Of a stretch of DNA of 64,000 nt, positions 1 to 7,909 are shown piece after piece. This DNA is from Rivularia sp963920925 (lineage in GTDB: Bacteria; Cyanobacteriota; Cyanobacteriia; Cyanobacteriales; Nostocaceae). Both the position numbers and the translations under genes were made by a program. Every line of letters starts with the position of its first letter. Position 1 is the stretch's first letter. The stretch spans positions 3,690 through 67,689 of the forward strand of contig NZ_CAWUDI010000047.1 of assembly GCF_963920925.1 (NCBI RefSeq), in the 5' to 3' direction. Below the pieces are notes generated by a model. The model was given only the letters and a program-made list of their open reading frames with translations. It searched no databases and had not been told where the DNA came from.

Positions 1-1107
1 GGTGTTGCTAGCTCGGTAAATGGGTGCGAATCGACCAAAGCGAGATAATGCACCTGCTGTAGCTGCGGAAAACTGAGGATTAACAGTGTTGAAGTTATCG
101 AAGAACGACCCACCAACGGCATCAACAACAATATTACCTTTTTCACCCAAAGGGAAACTATAGAATATTTTACCTACATCTATAGTGTTTTCCTGTCGAA
201 CTGTTGTATCGTATCCCAGACGGGTCATATTTGTACCAGTAACACCACCGTTGAAAGGAATAGTGTTATTAGCTTTGAGGATAATTCGCAAGCGGTCTTT
301 TCCTGTAAAGCTAGAATCTAAAATTAAACGAACGCGATCGCTGAAAATTGTATTGTCTTGCAATTTAGAACCCCCGGCACCATAAGCAGATGCTCTAACT
401 GCATCTCTTTGATCTGGGGTAAGTGCAGGGTTATTAATCTCTCTCCACCGATCGGATGTCAGCGCTCTATCGTCACCGAATACACCTCCCACATTAAAAA
501 TGGCATCTCCACTTAATTTAGTGGTAGCGGAAAACTGCTGACTTTCCAAAACTGCCGCCCGTGCTTCTAAAGGGTCAATTCTTCCTCGCAGTTCGGCTAG
601 TCCGTCGGCAAATTCTTCTGATAGCTTTTGCAGTTCTATTAAGTCCTCTTTTCTAACTAGATCGGCTGTACCCGCAGCAATCAGTTCGTTGACTCGATTT
701 AAACAAGCATTCAAACCAGCCGCAAATTCATAGCGAGTCAAGGCTCGATTACCTCTAAAAGTACCGTTTGGATATCCGGCAATACATCCATAACGTTCAA
801 CTAGCGATTGTAGGGCTTGAAATGCCCAGTCTGTCGGCTGTACGTCCGATAGTTCCGACACCGATGTTACCTGTGACATGGTTGATTCTGAGTCTGACGC
901 ATTATTTTGATCAGATTGGGAAACAGGAATTAGCTGGTCTTTAATTGGATCGAGTTGTACGGATATATTCCCTTCAATATCTATTTGATCTAACTCTGAC
1001 TGCTGAGAATTTTCCGAGGTTGATTTTGCCAACGCAGCACCAGCAAACAAGGTATATGCAGCCAAAAAAGGCGCAATCCGCAAGGAATTCCACAAAATAT
1101 TAAACAT
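1..1107 (-). CDS. SLH/OprB-type outer-membrane porin, 3' end cut by window
   Basis: I translated this reading frame by hand from ATG at 1107; it stays open to base 1, so the C-terminus lies outside the window. Residues 1-27 form a signal peptide ending ALA. Residues about 88-140 form one S-layer homology domain (ALQSLVERYGCIAGYPNG), which in this cyanobacterial family binds cell-wall polymer. A coiled-coil stretch follows (about 150-190), then the amphipathic strands of a beta-barrel from about 192. The last part in the window contains the family-like RFGRFAPIYR. Proteins of this build (SomA/Slr1841-like, 'iron uptake porin') are outer-membrane channels for inorganic solutes; the substrate cannot be read from sequence. 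A dyad shared with the mod region lies 33-49 bases upstream of the start, so molybdate-linked control is possible (inference). Confidence 0.88.
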   Translation of the reverse strand, partial: MFNILWNSLRIAPFLAAYTLFAGAALAKSTSENSQQSELDQIDIEGNISVQLDPIKDQLIPVSQSDQNNASDSESTMSQVTSVSELSDVQPTDWAFQALQSLVERYGCIAGYPNGTFRGNRALTRYEFAAGLNACLNRVNELIAAGTADLVRKEDLIELQKLSEEFADGLAELRGRIDPLEARAAVLESQQFSATTKLSGDAIFNVGGVFGDDRALTSDRWREINNPALTPDQRDAVRASAYGAGGSKLQDNTIFSDRVRLILDSSFTGKDRLRIILKANNTIPFNGGVTGTNMTRLGYDTTVRQENTIDVGKIFYSFPLGEKGNIVVDAVGGSFFDNFNTVNPQFSAATAGALSRFGRFAPIYRASNT

Positions 1108-1139
1108 TTACCTCACATCTCCAAATATGCTGAAAATAC

Positions 1140-1156
1140 CACCAACCCAGTTGGTA
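1140..1156. promoter_or_regulatory. Operator-like dyad before the porin gene
   Basis: The site reads ACCAA-N5-TTGGTA and also forms a perfect ACCAAC/GTTGGT inverted repeat. It lies 33-49 bases upstream of the porin ATG. It has the same arms and 5-base spacer as the dyads in front of the PEP-CTERM gene and between the RHH-Mop regulator and modA. Binding by that regulator is inferred. Confidence 0.5.
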
Positions 1157-1183
1157 AATATTGTTAATCTCCGAGATGCTTCG

Positions 1184-1975
1184 TTACAAAGCTTTACGCA
1201 ACTTTAAAGTAGCCAGAACTACCCCACCAAGCAAAAAGCCAAAATTCATCGATGGTTCGGGAACTTTAGTAACTACAAACGAAAGTTTGTCAGCATAAGC
1301 ATCATTGACACGTCCGCGCACGTAATTCATATTCAACGCAACGTTAACTTGTCGCGAACCAACCGGAAGTATCCCTTGAGTAGACTTAAATAATAAGCCA
1401 GTGATGTTATTCCTTTCCTTTGGAGTCGGTGAAGCAATATTAGTTTTACCCAAAGACAAACCATCTCGATCTAAAAAATCCAGACTTAGCAATACATTGT
1501 CTAAGTCGGTGTCATATCCACCCAACCAAGCACCCAAATCGTAACCACCTTTACCTGCATCAATAACTGATGCTAGGTCAGTCAGATTAATTAATTGAGA
1601 AGCACTTGAAGAAGCTCTATCTGCACCACCAAAAAACAAATTTTGACCTCGATTCTCTGGTCCGGGACTATTAGCGTCAGGAAGTCCGCTGACACGCACT
1701 GAAGTACCTTGGTTGTTTACAAACTCAAAACCACTGGCTCCGTAGCAAAGGATGCTAAAGCTACCAGTTGTTTTCCAAGCCGGAATATCCGGTATGTCAG
1801 AACCGACAGCATTCCCTACTGGATCGCAAGTTCCTTGTTCCCCATTACCGTTGACTATCAAATTTTTATTTAGCACTGCATCTTTAGTTTTTACAGCTGC
1901 ATAGAGAGGATTATTGCTAAGTAAATTTAATGCTAATCCTGTAATAAGTAAGACGGTAAGCAAAGACTTTTTCAT
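1184..1975 (-). CDS. PEP-CTERM sorting-domain exported protein
   Basis: The 263-residue protein starts at ATG 1975. It has a Sec signal peptide (residues 1-27, ending LYAA). It ends with a classical PEP-CTERM tail: VPEPS at about 237-241, a hydrophobic helix, then basic residues LRKAL. Such tails are processed by an exosortase/EpsH-type system and usually belong to proteins destined for the cell surface or exopolysaccharide. The body (about 30-235) is a Gly/Asn-rich beta-type domain beginning NLIVNGNGEQG, which resembles carbohydrate-binding-like exported domains; I assign no function. Two dyads of the mod type lie 28-70 bases upstream, so it may share control with the neighbouring porin and molybdate genes. 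No exosortase gene is in the window. Confidence 0.8.
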   Translation of the reverse strand: MKKSLLTVLLITGLALNLLSNNPLYAAVKTKDAVLNKNLIVNGNGEQGTCDPVGNAVGSDIPDIPAWKTTGSFSILCYGASGFEFVNNQGTSVRVSGLPDANSPGPENRGQNLFFGGADRASSSASQLINLTDLASVIDAGKGGYDLGAWLGGYDTDLDNVLLSLDFLDRDGLSLGKTNIASPTPKERNNITGLLFKSTQGILPVGSRQVNVALNMNYVRGRVNDAYADKLSFVVTKVPEPSMNFGFLLGGVVLATLKLRKAL

Positions 1976-2002
1976 AAATTTTGAAAATGTTTAATCGGTA
2001 TT

Positions 2003-2045
2003 TACCAACTTAATTGGTATCAACTTTATACCAATTATATTGGAA
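2003..2045. promoter_or_regulatory. Tandem operator-like dyads before the PEP-CTERM gene
   Basis: There are two dyads with the same geometry. The first is TACCAA-CTTAA-TTGGTA at 2003-2019. The second is TACCAA-TTATA-TTGGAA at 2029-2045, with one arm mismatch. Their centres are 26 bases apart. They lie just upstream of the minus-strand ATG at 1975, where a repressor would cover the promoter. The match to sites beside modA is direct; the binding protein is inferred. Confidence 0.55.
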
Positions 2046-2191
2046 ATAATGTAGTTGTTGTTACAGTTTAAGTTTATTTTAGTTGCCCTGTAATCTCTAA
2101 ATAAAAGCAGTTACTTATATCTGCACTTAATACCACTATGAATAAGCGAAATTAAATTATTTCGGTTGGATTATAATTTTCTTCTTTTATA

Positions 2192-2231
2192 TACCAACTT
2201 TGTAAGTGTAGATTTAACATAATAGTTGGTA
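2192..2231. promoter_or_regulatory. Pair of distal half-sites, TACCAA and TTGGTA
   Basis: A TACCAA half-site (2192-2197) and a TTGGTA half-site (2226-2231) sit 34 bases apart, about three helical turns, in the gap between the RHH-Mop gene and the PEP-CTERM gene. They could be auxiliary sites for the same regulator. In such AT-rich DNA, chance occurrence is possible. Confidence 0.3.
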
Positions 2232-2326
2232 TTATAAAGCTGCTGTAACTTTCGATACTTAATTTAAAATTATTTATGTTTATTTTGGATAATAGTAATA
2301 TGACACTGCTCGCAATCCGATCGCAT

Positions 2327-2824
2327 TCACTCGATCGCGATCGCAATATCTGTAGATTTAATTACTGCATAAGCTTCCTCACCCACAGCAAGTTCGAGTT
2401 CTTCGGCTGAAACTCTGGTAATGACTGAAGTTAATTTAACTCGATGCACAATTTCTAGTGTCACTTCCGCATTAACTGCTCCAGGAATAATTCGCGTAAC
2501 TATACCTTTTAGGGTATTGCGAGAACTCACTTTTAATGCTTTCTTTGGACTGCTAGTTTCTGTATCGGGTAGGAAATTAGCATCAATATTATCAACTTGC
2601 TTAGTAGATTTCTGACGACTTTTTTTAGCTGGTAGAGGATTTTCAATCTCAATTGGTTCCTCTTCGGTTGGTAATGGTGGTGCAGAATGCTTACCCAAAG
2701 TCCGCACCATTTCCCGTAAAATCTCAGTTTTAGTCCGCTGAGACTGCTGACAGAAATCGTCGAGGATTTTCCGTTCTTCCTCTGATGTTTGAAATGTAAC
2801 CCATCCTTGTTCTTTTCTTGGCAT
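2327..2824 (-). CDS. Ribbon-helix-helix regulator fused to a Mop/TOBE molybdate-binding domain
   Basis: I place the start at ATG 2824 (MPRKEQGWVTF). The frame is open to an upstream TTG at 2836, but that codon lies inside the operator dyad. The protein has 165 residues. Residues about 3-46 look like a ribbon-helix-helix DNA-binding domain: a strand GWVTFQ, then two helices. Residues about 47-98 are a charged linker. Residues about 99-164 match the Mop/TOBE molybdate-binding fold (SSRNTLKGIVTRI, then AEVTLEI and SVITRVSAEEL). It is divergent from modA with a 94-base gap full of TACCAA/TTGGTA sites. I infer a molybdate-responsive autoregulator of the mod genes. The DNA-binding class differs from ModE, which is winged-helix. 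The Mop assignment is strong; the regulatory role is inferred. Confidence 0.8.
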   Translation of the reverse strand: MPRKEQGWVTFQTSEEERKILDDFCQQSQRTKTEILREMVRTLGKHSAPPLPTEEEPIEIENPLPAKKSRQKSTKQVDNIDANFLPDTETSSPKKALKVSSRNTLKGIVTRIIPGAVNAEVTLEIVHRVKLTSVITRVSAEELELAVGEEAYAVIKSTDIAIAIE

Positions 2825-2830
2825 AAATAT

Positions 2831-2866
2831 TACCAAATTAATTGGTAAGTTGGTTAAAAGTTGGTA
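2831..2866. promoter_or_regulatory. Operator cluster in the divergent RHH-Mop/modA promoter
   Basis: A perfect dyad TACCAA-ATTAA-TTGGTA (2831-2847) begins 7 bases upstream of the regulator's ATG. Two further TTGGT half-sites follow at 2850-2855 and 2861-2866. Half-sites within each pair repeat every 11 bases, so they lie on about one face of the helix. The cluster lies within the 94 bases between the two divergent start codons, a position suited to repressing both. Confidence 0.6.
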
Positions 2867-2918
2867 TTATAAAAACAACCATTAATTTTACGAGAAAATT
2901 TCTCATTATTTGTCAATA

Positions 2919-3719
2919 ATGAATAGAAGACAACTTTTTGCTTTCGTTGGTACGATGATTGCCAGTTTGTTGTTGACAATTGGCTCACCGTTATTAACTC
3001 CTTCTACTTCAACTGTAGTTGCCCAATCAAATACTACTTTATTAGTATCCACTGCTGCTAGTTTAAAAGACGTAATGGAGGAAATTAAAGGTAATTACCA
3101 AAGAAGTAATTCTGGAGTCACTATCAATTATAATTTTGGCGCTTCTGGTGCTTTGTTGCAACAAATCCAGCAAGGCGCTCCAGCTGATATATTTCTTTCT
3201 GCTGGTAAAAAGCAGGTAGATACCTTAGAACAGTCAGGAAAGCTGGTTGCAGGTACTCGCAGCGTTTTAGTTAAGAATCGTTTAGTATTGATTGTTCCCA
3301 AGAGCAAAGTTGGTGTCACCAGTTTTTTTAATTTGACTAGAGACGATATTAAAAAAATTGCCATTGGTGAACCCAGAAGCGTTCCTGCTGGACAATATGG
3401 AGAACAGGTACTGCAAAAGTTGGGTATTTACAACAAAGTAAAGTCAAAATTAGTTTTCGCTAATAATGTGCGTCAAGTTTTAGCTGCGGTGGAAGCTGGA
3501 AACGCTGATGCGGGTTTAGTTTATCGAACTGATGCCAAAATTTCTAACAAAGTTAAAACTGTTGTGGCTGCGGATGAGAAGTATCATTCACCTATAGTTT
3601 ATCCAATGGCAGTATTAAAACAAAGTAAGAAGGTTGCTGCTGCCAAAGAGTTTGTTAACTATTTATCTACCGAACCAGCTCAAGCTGTGTTCAAAAAATA
3701 CGGGTTTATTCTGCCCTAA
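2919..3719 (+). CDS. modA: Molybdate ABC transporter substrate-binding protein, first copy
   Basis: ModA captures molybdate (or tungstate) outside the membrane and delivers it to ModBC. The start is ATG 2919 (MNRRQLF); an in-frame TTG at 2910 is less likely. The protein has 266 residues with a Sec signal peptide ending about VVAQ. The mature part shows the ModA pattern: VSTAASLKDVM at the N-terminus, then GASGALLQQIQQGAPADIF, then EPRSVPAGQYGEQ, and near the C-terminus AGLVYRTDA. There is no lipobox, unlike the second copy. It is first in an apparent modA-modA-modBC run and divergent from the RHH-Mop gene, whose operators overlap its promoter region. Whether the two ModA copies differ in ligand cannot be told. 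Confidence 0.9.
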   Translation: MNRRQLFAFVGTMIASLLLTIGSPLLTPSTSTVVAQSNTTLLVSTAASLKDVMEEIKGNYQRSNSGVTINYNFGASGALLQQIQQGAPADIFLSAGKKQVDTLEQSGKLVAGTRSVLVKNRLVLIVPKSKVGVTSFFNLTRDDIKKIAIGEPRSVPAGQYGEQVLQKLGIYNKVKSKLVFANNVRQVLAAVEAGNADAGLVYRTDAKISNKVKTVVAADEKYHSPIVYPMAVLKQSKKVAAAKEFVNYLSTEPAQAVFKKYGFILP

Positions 3720-3897
3720 TAATATTTGATATAAAGTCCGATTAATTAAGCGGTCAATTGGCTTGATTGTTACATCCCAAAAATACAAAGTCCACGGCGA
3801 CTAAAGTCGCACGCGGCGTTTTTACTCTTGCCCTAAGAGGACATACTGCGCGAACAGGTCTAAAGACTCTGAGTTTCCAAACTACCGAGAATTTCTT

Positions 3898-4710
3898 ATG
3901 AACAAGACACAAATTACTTCTTTTTTGGGCTGGGTGTTTCTATCTCTGTTAATAACTGTCGGTTGCAGTCAAATTACCCCTAATCCTTCTACAACTTCAC
4001 CATCCGCAGCATCAACCGCGAGTTTAACCGTATCGGCAGCTGCTAGTTTAAAAGATGCGATGGAGCAAATCAAACCTTTATACAACCAGGAAAATCCAGA
4101 AGTTGAATTGACATATAACCTTGGTAGTTCGGGTGCATTACAGCGACAAATTGAACAAGGCGCACCTGCTGATATTTTCGTTTCTGCTGCAACTAAACAA
4201 ATGGATGCTTTAGAAAAACAAGGGCTTTTGTTAGAAGGAACCCGTCAAGATTTGTTGAAAAATCAATTGGTATTAATCGTACCGCAAAATTCTACTGGGG
4301 TAAAAGATTTTCAAGACTTAGTAAAACCAAGCGTTAAGAAAATTGCATTAGGTGAACCCAAAAGTGTTCCCGCAGGACAATATGCTCAAGAAGTCTTGAC
4401 TTCGCTCAACGTTTTAGCACAAGTAAAACCCAAAGCTGTGTACGCGAAAGATGTACGTCAAGCGTTGAACTACGTCGAGTCAGGAAACACCGACGCTGGT
4501 ATCGTTTATCTCTCAGACGCAAAAATCTCTCCCCAGGTAAAAGTTGTCGCAACAGCAGACGAAACAACCCATAAGCCAATTACTTACCCTGTTGCAGTTC
4601 TCAAAAGTAGTAATAATATAGACGCAGCTAAGGAATTTGTGCAATTTCTCTCAAGCGATCAAGCTAAAGCTGTATTTGAAAAACAAGGATTTACAGTAAT
4701 TGTAAACTAA
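3898..4710 (+). CDS. modA: Molybdate ABC transporter substrate-binding lipoprotein, second copy
   Basis: This 270-residue ModA paralogue starts at ATG 3898. Unlike the first copy it carries a lipobox, LLITVGC, so it should be a membrane-anchored lipoprotein. It keeps the same ligand-fold signatures: VSAAASLKDAM, GSSGALQRQIEQGAPADIF, EPKSVPAGQYAQE, AGIVYLSDA. It lies 178 bases after the first modA and 51 bases before modBC. The gap before it contains a small perfect hairpin (3797-3810, GCGACT/AGTCGC) of a kind seen elsewhere in the window, and no recognisable terminator or riboswitch. The tandem pair probably arose by duplication; a secreted and a lipid-anchored version may serve one permease (inference). 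Confidence 0.9.
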   Translation: MNKTQITSFLGWVFLSLLITVGCSQITPNPSTTSPSAASTASLTVSAAASLKDAMEQIKPLYNQENPEVELTYNLGSSGALQRQIEQGAPADIFVSAATKQMDALEKQGLLLEGTRQDLLKNQLVLIVPQNSTGVKDFQDLVKPSVKKIALGEPKSVPAGQYAQEVLTSLNVLAQVKPKAVYAKDVRQALNYVESGNTDAGIVYLSDAKISPQVKVVATADETTHKPITYPVAVLKSSNNIDAAKEFVQFLSSDQAKAVFEKQGFTVIVN

Positions 4711-4761
4711 TCAAATAGCGAAGATGGGTAAAACTGTTTATTGATAATTGTTCATTGTTCT

Positions 4762-6573
4762 ATGCCTCAAGATTTAACTCCCTTTTGGATATCAGTAAAA
4801 ACTTCTTTACTCGCAACAGTAATTACCTTTTTCGTTGGGATTGCTGCTGCTTATTGGATGCTGCAATATCAAGGTAAAGGTAAGTCATTTATTGAAGGAA
4901 TATTTGTTGCTCCCTTAATTTTGCCTCCTACTGTCGTTGGTTTTTTACTGCTGATGTTTTTTGGTAAATTTGGTCCAGCAGGGCAATTTCTGGATAAATT
5001 CGGCGGCTTTAGTGTTGTTTTTAACTGGTATGGAGCTGCGATCGCGGCGACTGTTGTTTCTTTTCCGTTGATGTATCGCACGGCTTTAGGGGCTTTTGAA
5101 CAAATCGACCAAAATCTTCTACTGGTAGCAAAGACTTTAGGAGCTTCTCAATCAACAGTATTTTGGCGGATTATGTTACCCCTATCGCTACCTGGGGTTT
5201 TAGCAGGGACTACATTAGCTTTTGCTCGTGCTTTGGGAGAATTTGGTGCAACTTTGATGCTGGCTGGTAGCATTCCCGGACAAACTCAAACAATACCCCT
5301 AGCGATTTATTTTGCCGTGGAAGGGGGAGATAATAACGAAGCTTGGTTTTGGTCCCTGGTAATTATGGCTACATCTTTATCCGGGATTATTGGGGCGAAT
5401 ATTTGGCAGGAATCACGGAGTAAGAGAAAAGGGAGAACAGGGAAGAATATACAACTAACGCCTCACTCCTCACTCTTAACTCCTAACTCCTCACTTGCTG
5501 CTCCCTACTCCCTAATTGTTGATATTTACAAGCAACTTGCCGATTTTGATTTACAAGTCTCATTCAGTGCAGATAACCAACCTTTGGGATTATTAGGAGG
5601 TTCTGGGGCTGGCAAGAGTATGATTTTACGCTGTTTGGCGGGAGTAGAAACACCTACATCGGGAAAGATTATTTTGAACGGACGAGTATTGTTCGACTCG
5701 GAACATAAAATTAATCTACCGTCACGCGATCGCAAGATTGGTTTTTTAGTCCAGAATTACGCTTTGTTTCCTCACATGACGGTAGCGCAAAACATCGCTT
5801 TTGGTTTATCCAAAGGTTTATCGAATACAGCGATTAAGCAACAAGTCGAAACTCAATTAGTAGCGCTACAGTTAGCAGGGATGGGAAATAGATATCCTCA
5901 CCAACTTTCCGGGGGGCAGCAACAACGGGTAGCCTTGGCAAGGGCTTTGGCTTCGCAACCGGAAGCATTACTATTAGATGAACCATTTTCGGCGTTGGAT
6001 ACCTATCTACGCAGCCAATTAGAGCAGGAAATGATGGCAAAGCTTGCCGATTATGATGGTGTGTCTTTATTCGTCACTCATAATATGGAGGAAGCTTACC
6101 GCATTTGTCCGAATTTATTGGTATTGTCAGCAGGGAAAACAATACAATATGCTTCTAAACAAGAAGTTTTTGAAAACCCACAAACAGTTACAGTTGCTCA
6201 AATTACAGGCTGTAAAAATTTTTCTAAAGCTGTTTGTAAAGAGGTTGAAACTGTAGAAGCAGTTGATTGGGGTTGTACGCTACAAATTATTGAACCAATC
6301 CCTAAAAATTTATCTTATGTCGGCATTCGCGCTCATCAAATTACTTTCACTAACGATGCAAATCGGGAAAATACTTTCCCATGTTGGTTAGCAAATTCTA
6401 TCGAAACTCCGCACCGAATGACGCTATTTTTAAAATTACATTATCCCGCACAAAATAAAAGCGATTATCACCTACAAGCAGAATTATTTAAGGAAAAATG
6501 GACAACAATTAAAGATAAATCTTTTCCTTGGTACGTGCGCTTGGATTCCTTACGGTTGATTTTGATGGATTGA
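4762..6573 (+). CDS. modBC: Molybdate ABC transporter, fused permease and ATPase (ModBC)
   Basis: The start is ATG 4762 (MPQDLTPFW); an in-frame TTG lies at 4741. The protein has 603 residues. Residues about 1-215 are ModB: five or six membrane helices and the permease EAA-loop region (TLGASQSTVFWRI, then ALGEFGATLML). Residues about 255-603 are ModC: Walker A GGSGAGKS near 279, signature LSGGQQQR near 383, Walker B LLLDEP near 403, and a switch histidine in FVTHNMEE. The C-terminal 130 residues are a weak TOBE-like region without the clear Mop motif. A fused modBC is known in Anabaena variabilis. The linker is encoded partly by heptad repeat DNA normally found between genes. A TnpB element begins a few bases after the stop. 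Confidence 0.92.
   Translation: MPQDLTPFWISVKTSLLATVITFFVGIAAAYWMLQYQGKGKSFIEGIFVAPLILPPTVVGFLLLMFFGKFGPAGQFLDKFGGFSVVFNWYGAAIAATVVSFPLMYRTALGAFEQIDQNLLLVAKTLGASQSTVFWRIMLPLSLPGVLAGTTLAFARALGEFGATLMLAGSIPGQTQTIPLAIYFAVEGGDNNEAWFWSLVIMATSLSGIIGANIWQESRSKRKGRTGKNIQLTPHSSLLTPNSSLAAPYSLIVDIYKQLADFDLQVSFSADNQPLGLLGGSGAGKSMILRCLAGVETPTSGKIILNGRVLFDSEHKINLPSRDRKIGFLVQNYALFPHMTVAQNIAFGLSKGLSNTAIKQQVETQLVALQLAGMGNRYPHQLSGGQQQRVALARALASQPEALLLDEPFSALDTYLRSQLEQEMMAKLADYDGVSLFVTHNMEEAYRICPNLLVLSAGKTIQYASKQEVFENPQTVTVAQITGCKNFSKAVCKEVETVEAVDWGCTLQIIEPIPKNLSYVGIRAHQITFTNDANRENTFPCWLANSIETPHRMTLFLKLHYPAQNKSDYHLQAELFKEKWTTIKDKSFPWYVRLDSLRLILMD
5462..5496 (+). repeat. Heptad repeat DNA inside the modBC linker
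   Basis: Five consecutive 7-base units of the CTCACTC / CTAACTC type lie in frame between the ModB and ModC parts. Three units make 21 bases, so the peptide also repeats in sevens (LTPHSSL, LTPNSSL). The same heptads occur in non-coding gaps, for example near 31600, 35980 and 38410. Confidence 0.75.
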
Positions 6574-6576
6574 CTT

Positions 6577-6645
6577 CTCTCCTGACTAAAGTCGAGGAGA
6601 TTCCAATAAGGATGTTGCATGACGGGTTGAAACCACGTCACTACA
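6577..6645 (-). ncRNA. Candidate TnpB guide (omega) RNA 3' part
   Basis: Read on the minus strand, the end of tnpB and its flank hold two consecutive hairpins: 6640-6620 (TGACG-GGTT pairing with AACC-GTCA) and 6599-6579. In TnpB systems the guide RNA overlaps the 3' end of tnpB and ends at the element's right end, so this is where it would lie. The structure is seen; the RNA is inferred. The boundary is uncertain and the partner protein is broken. Confidence 0.3.
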
Positions 6646-7575
6646 CTTTTTATCTTTATTAGCTGTCACCCAGAGATTTATCCGGGTGGGACGAGTCAAA
6701 ACGTCCCTACACAGTCGTGATAGGTTTAAGCCCAGCGTTCTGCTTACTTTGCGAATGATGTTGGCTGCTGCATTGGCATCCGCATTGATATAAAAATTGC
6801 TAGCTGTTCTGTACAACCCGCGCTTTGTTCTTTTTCCTGATGGCTTCCATAAGTTGGGTTTTTCACCATATGAAGGTAGATAGTCGCCATCTAAAAAAGA
6901 TGTTTTGCTAGTGTAGCTTTCTTCAGTTTCTATAAATTTAATTCCATATTGTTCGCACAGTTGAGATATTCTATCTTTAAGTCTAGCTGTAGGAATAGGA
7001 ACAAATTCTGAATTATTCTTTTTACCTAGTTCTATTTCATTTTTATTCCCTTTATTCCATCCAAATATAATAGTACCTATATTGTTTTCCAAACAATGAT
7101 TAACTACTATTTTTGCGGCTTTATTAATCCCGTCTCTCATTTGACGGTTACGTTTTTCAGTTATAGCAGCTAGTTTTTTGTTCCAAAAACCCTGAAGTTT
7201 ATCTTTTTTTATAGTTGATACTTTTTTATTGTACCAACGATTCATAGATTTAACTTGTTTGCCATCAAGAATAAAGCTGATACCAACGTTAGATACGCAG
7301 GTTAACCAATTAGTTAATCCTGGGTCTATGCCTAATACATTATCTTGATTTAATAAATCGCTATCTATATCTTTTTTATAAACAAACTCGAAATAAAAAC
7401 ATTTATTTCTGGGCAGTATTCTTAACTCTTTGATATCAATAAATTTCAGATTTGCTGGCATTGGAATATAAAAACTATCTATTCCAAACCACCGTTTACA
7501 AGTATTGCCTAAAGGTACTCTTATTTGACCATCTTTTAATTTAAGTGCTTGTTTAGGATAACTAACCGTAGCCAT
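6586..7575 (-). pseudogene. tnpB: TnpB RNA-guided nuclease, C-terminal part after a frameshift
   Basis: This is the main body of an OrfB/TnpB protein with a RuvC-like catalytic core: aspartate in LGIDPGL, glutamate in IETEESYTSK, and aspartate in NADANAAANI. It opens with an internal methionine (MATVSYPKQALKLKDG) that is normally about 110 residues into the protein. In-frame homology continues upstream to about 7610 (PRIPNYRKRGG), where the frame changes to that of the N-terminal fragment. TnpB normally cuts DNA guided by an omega RNA. Here a one-base shift splits the gene, so it is probably inactive unless frameshifting occurs. The zinc-finger cysteines seen in the other TnpB of this window are not obvious here. 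Confidence 0.8.
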
Positions 7576-7609
7576 ACCTCCCCTTTTTCTATAGTTAGGT
7601 ATCCGTGGT

Positions 7610-7909
7610 CTAGTAGTTATTTTTCATAGATGTATATGCTTTAATTAACCCATAATAAGATTTAAATGATTCAGCTACCGTTCTTAGTATTTGTTGTGCA
7701 GCTTGCGAATACAAAACCTTAAAATGATTATTATCTTTGTATATTTTTTCTAAATCATATTTGCCAATTCCTTTTTTAGCTTTAAAGTATAACTGCCTAG
7801 CTGTAGGAATTCCCATATTCGTCAGTTTATGAGACTCCGAACATAAGAATGTCAATATTGCAATTAAGTTCTTATTTTGTTTTACTAAAACTTGTTGACA
7901 ACCGTACAT
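7610..7909 (-). pseudogene. tnpB: TnpB N-terminal fragment
   Basis: The 99-residue frame starts at ATG 7909 (MYGCQQVLVKQNK) and carries the typical N-terminal helical segment of this TnpB branch: TNMGIPTARQLYF and QAAQQILRTVAESFK. It stops at 7610 after GLIKAYTSMKNNY. Family members continue at that point into a PNYRK-type motif; that motif is present in the next frame, so a single-base frameshift between about 7600 and 7620 explains the split. Together the two parts would give about 435 residues, a normal TnpB length. Confidence 0.78.

Noticed and set aside
2152..2346. 64-codon minus-strand frame after the RHH-Mop gene
   Set aside because: No family likeness, overlaps the end of the regulator gene and carries HIP1 sites and operator half-sites; probably non-coding.
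3720..3897. Possible molybdenum-cofactor riboswitch between the two modA genes
   Set aside because: Only one small 14-base hairpin is present; the conserved core and multi-stem layout of the Moco motif are not visible.
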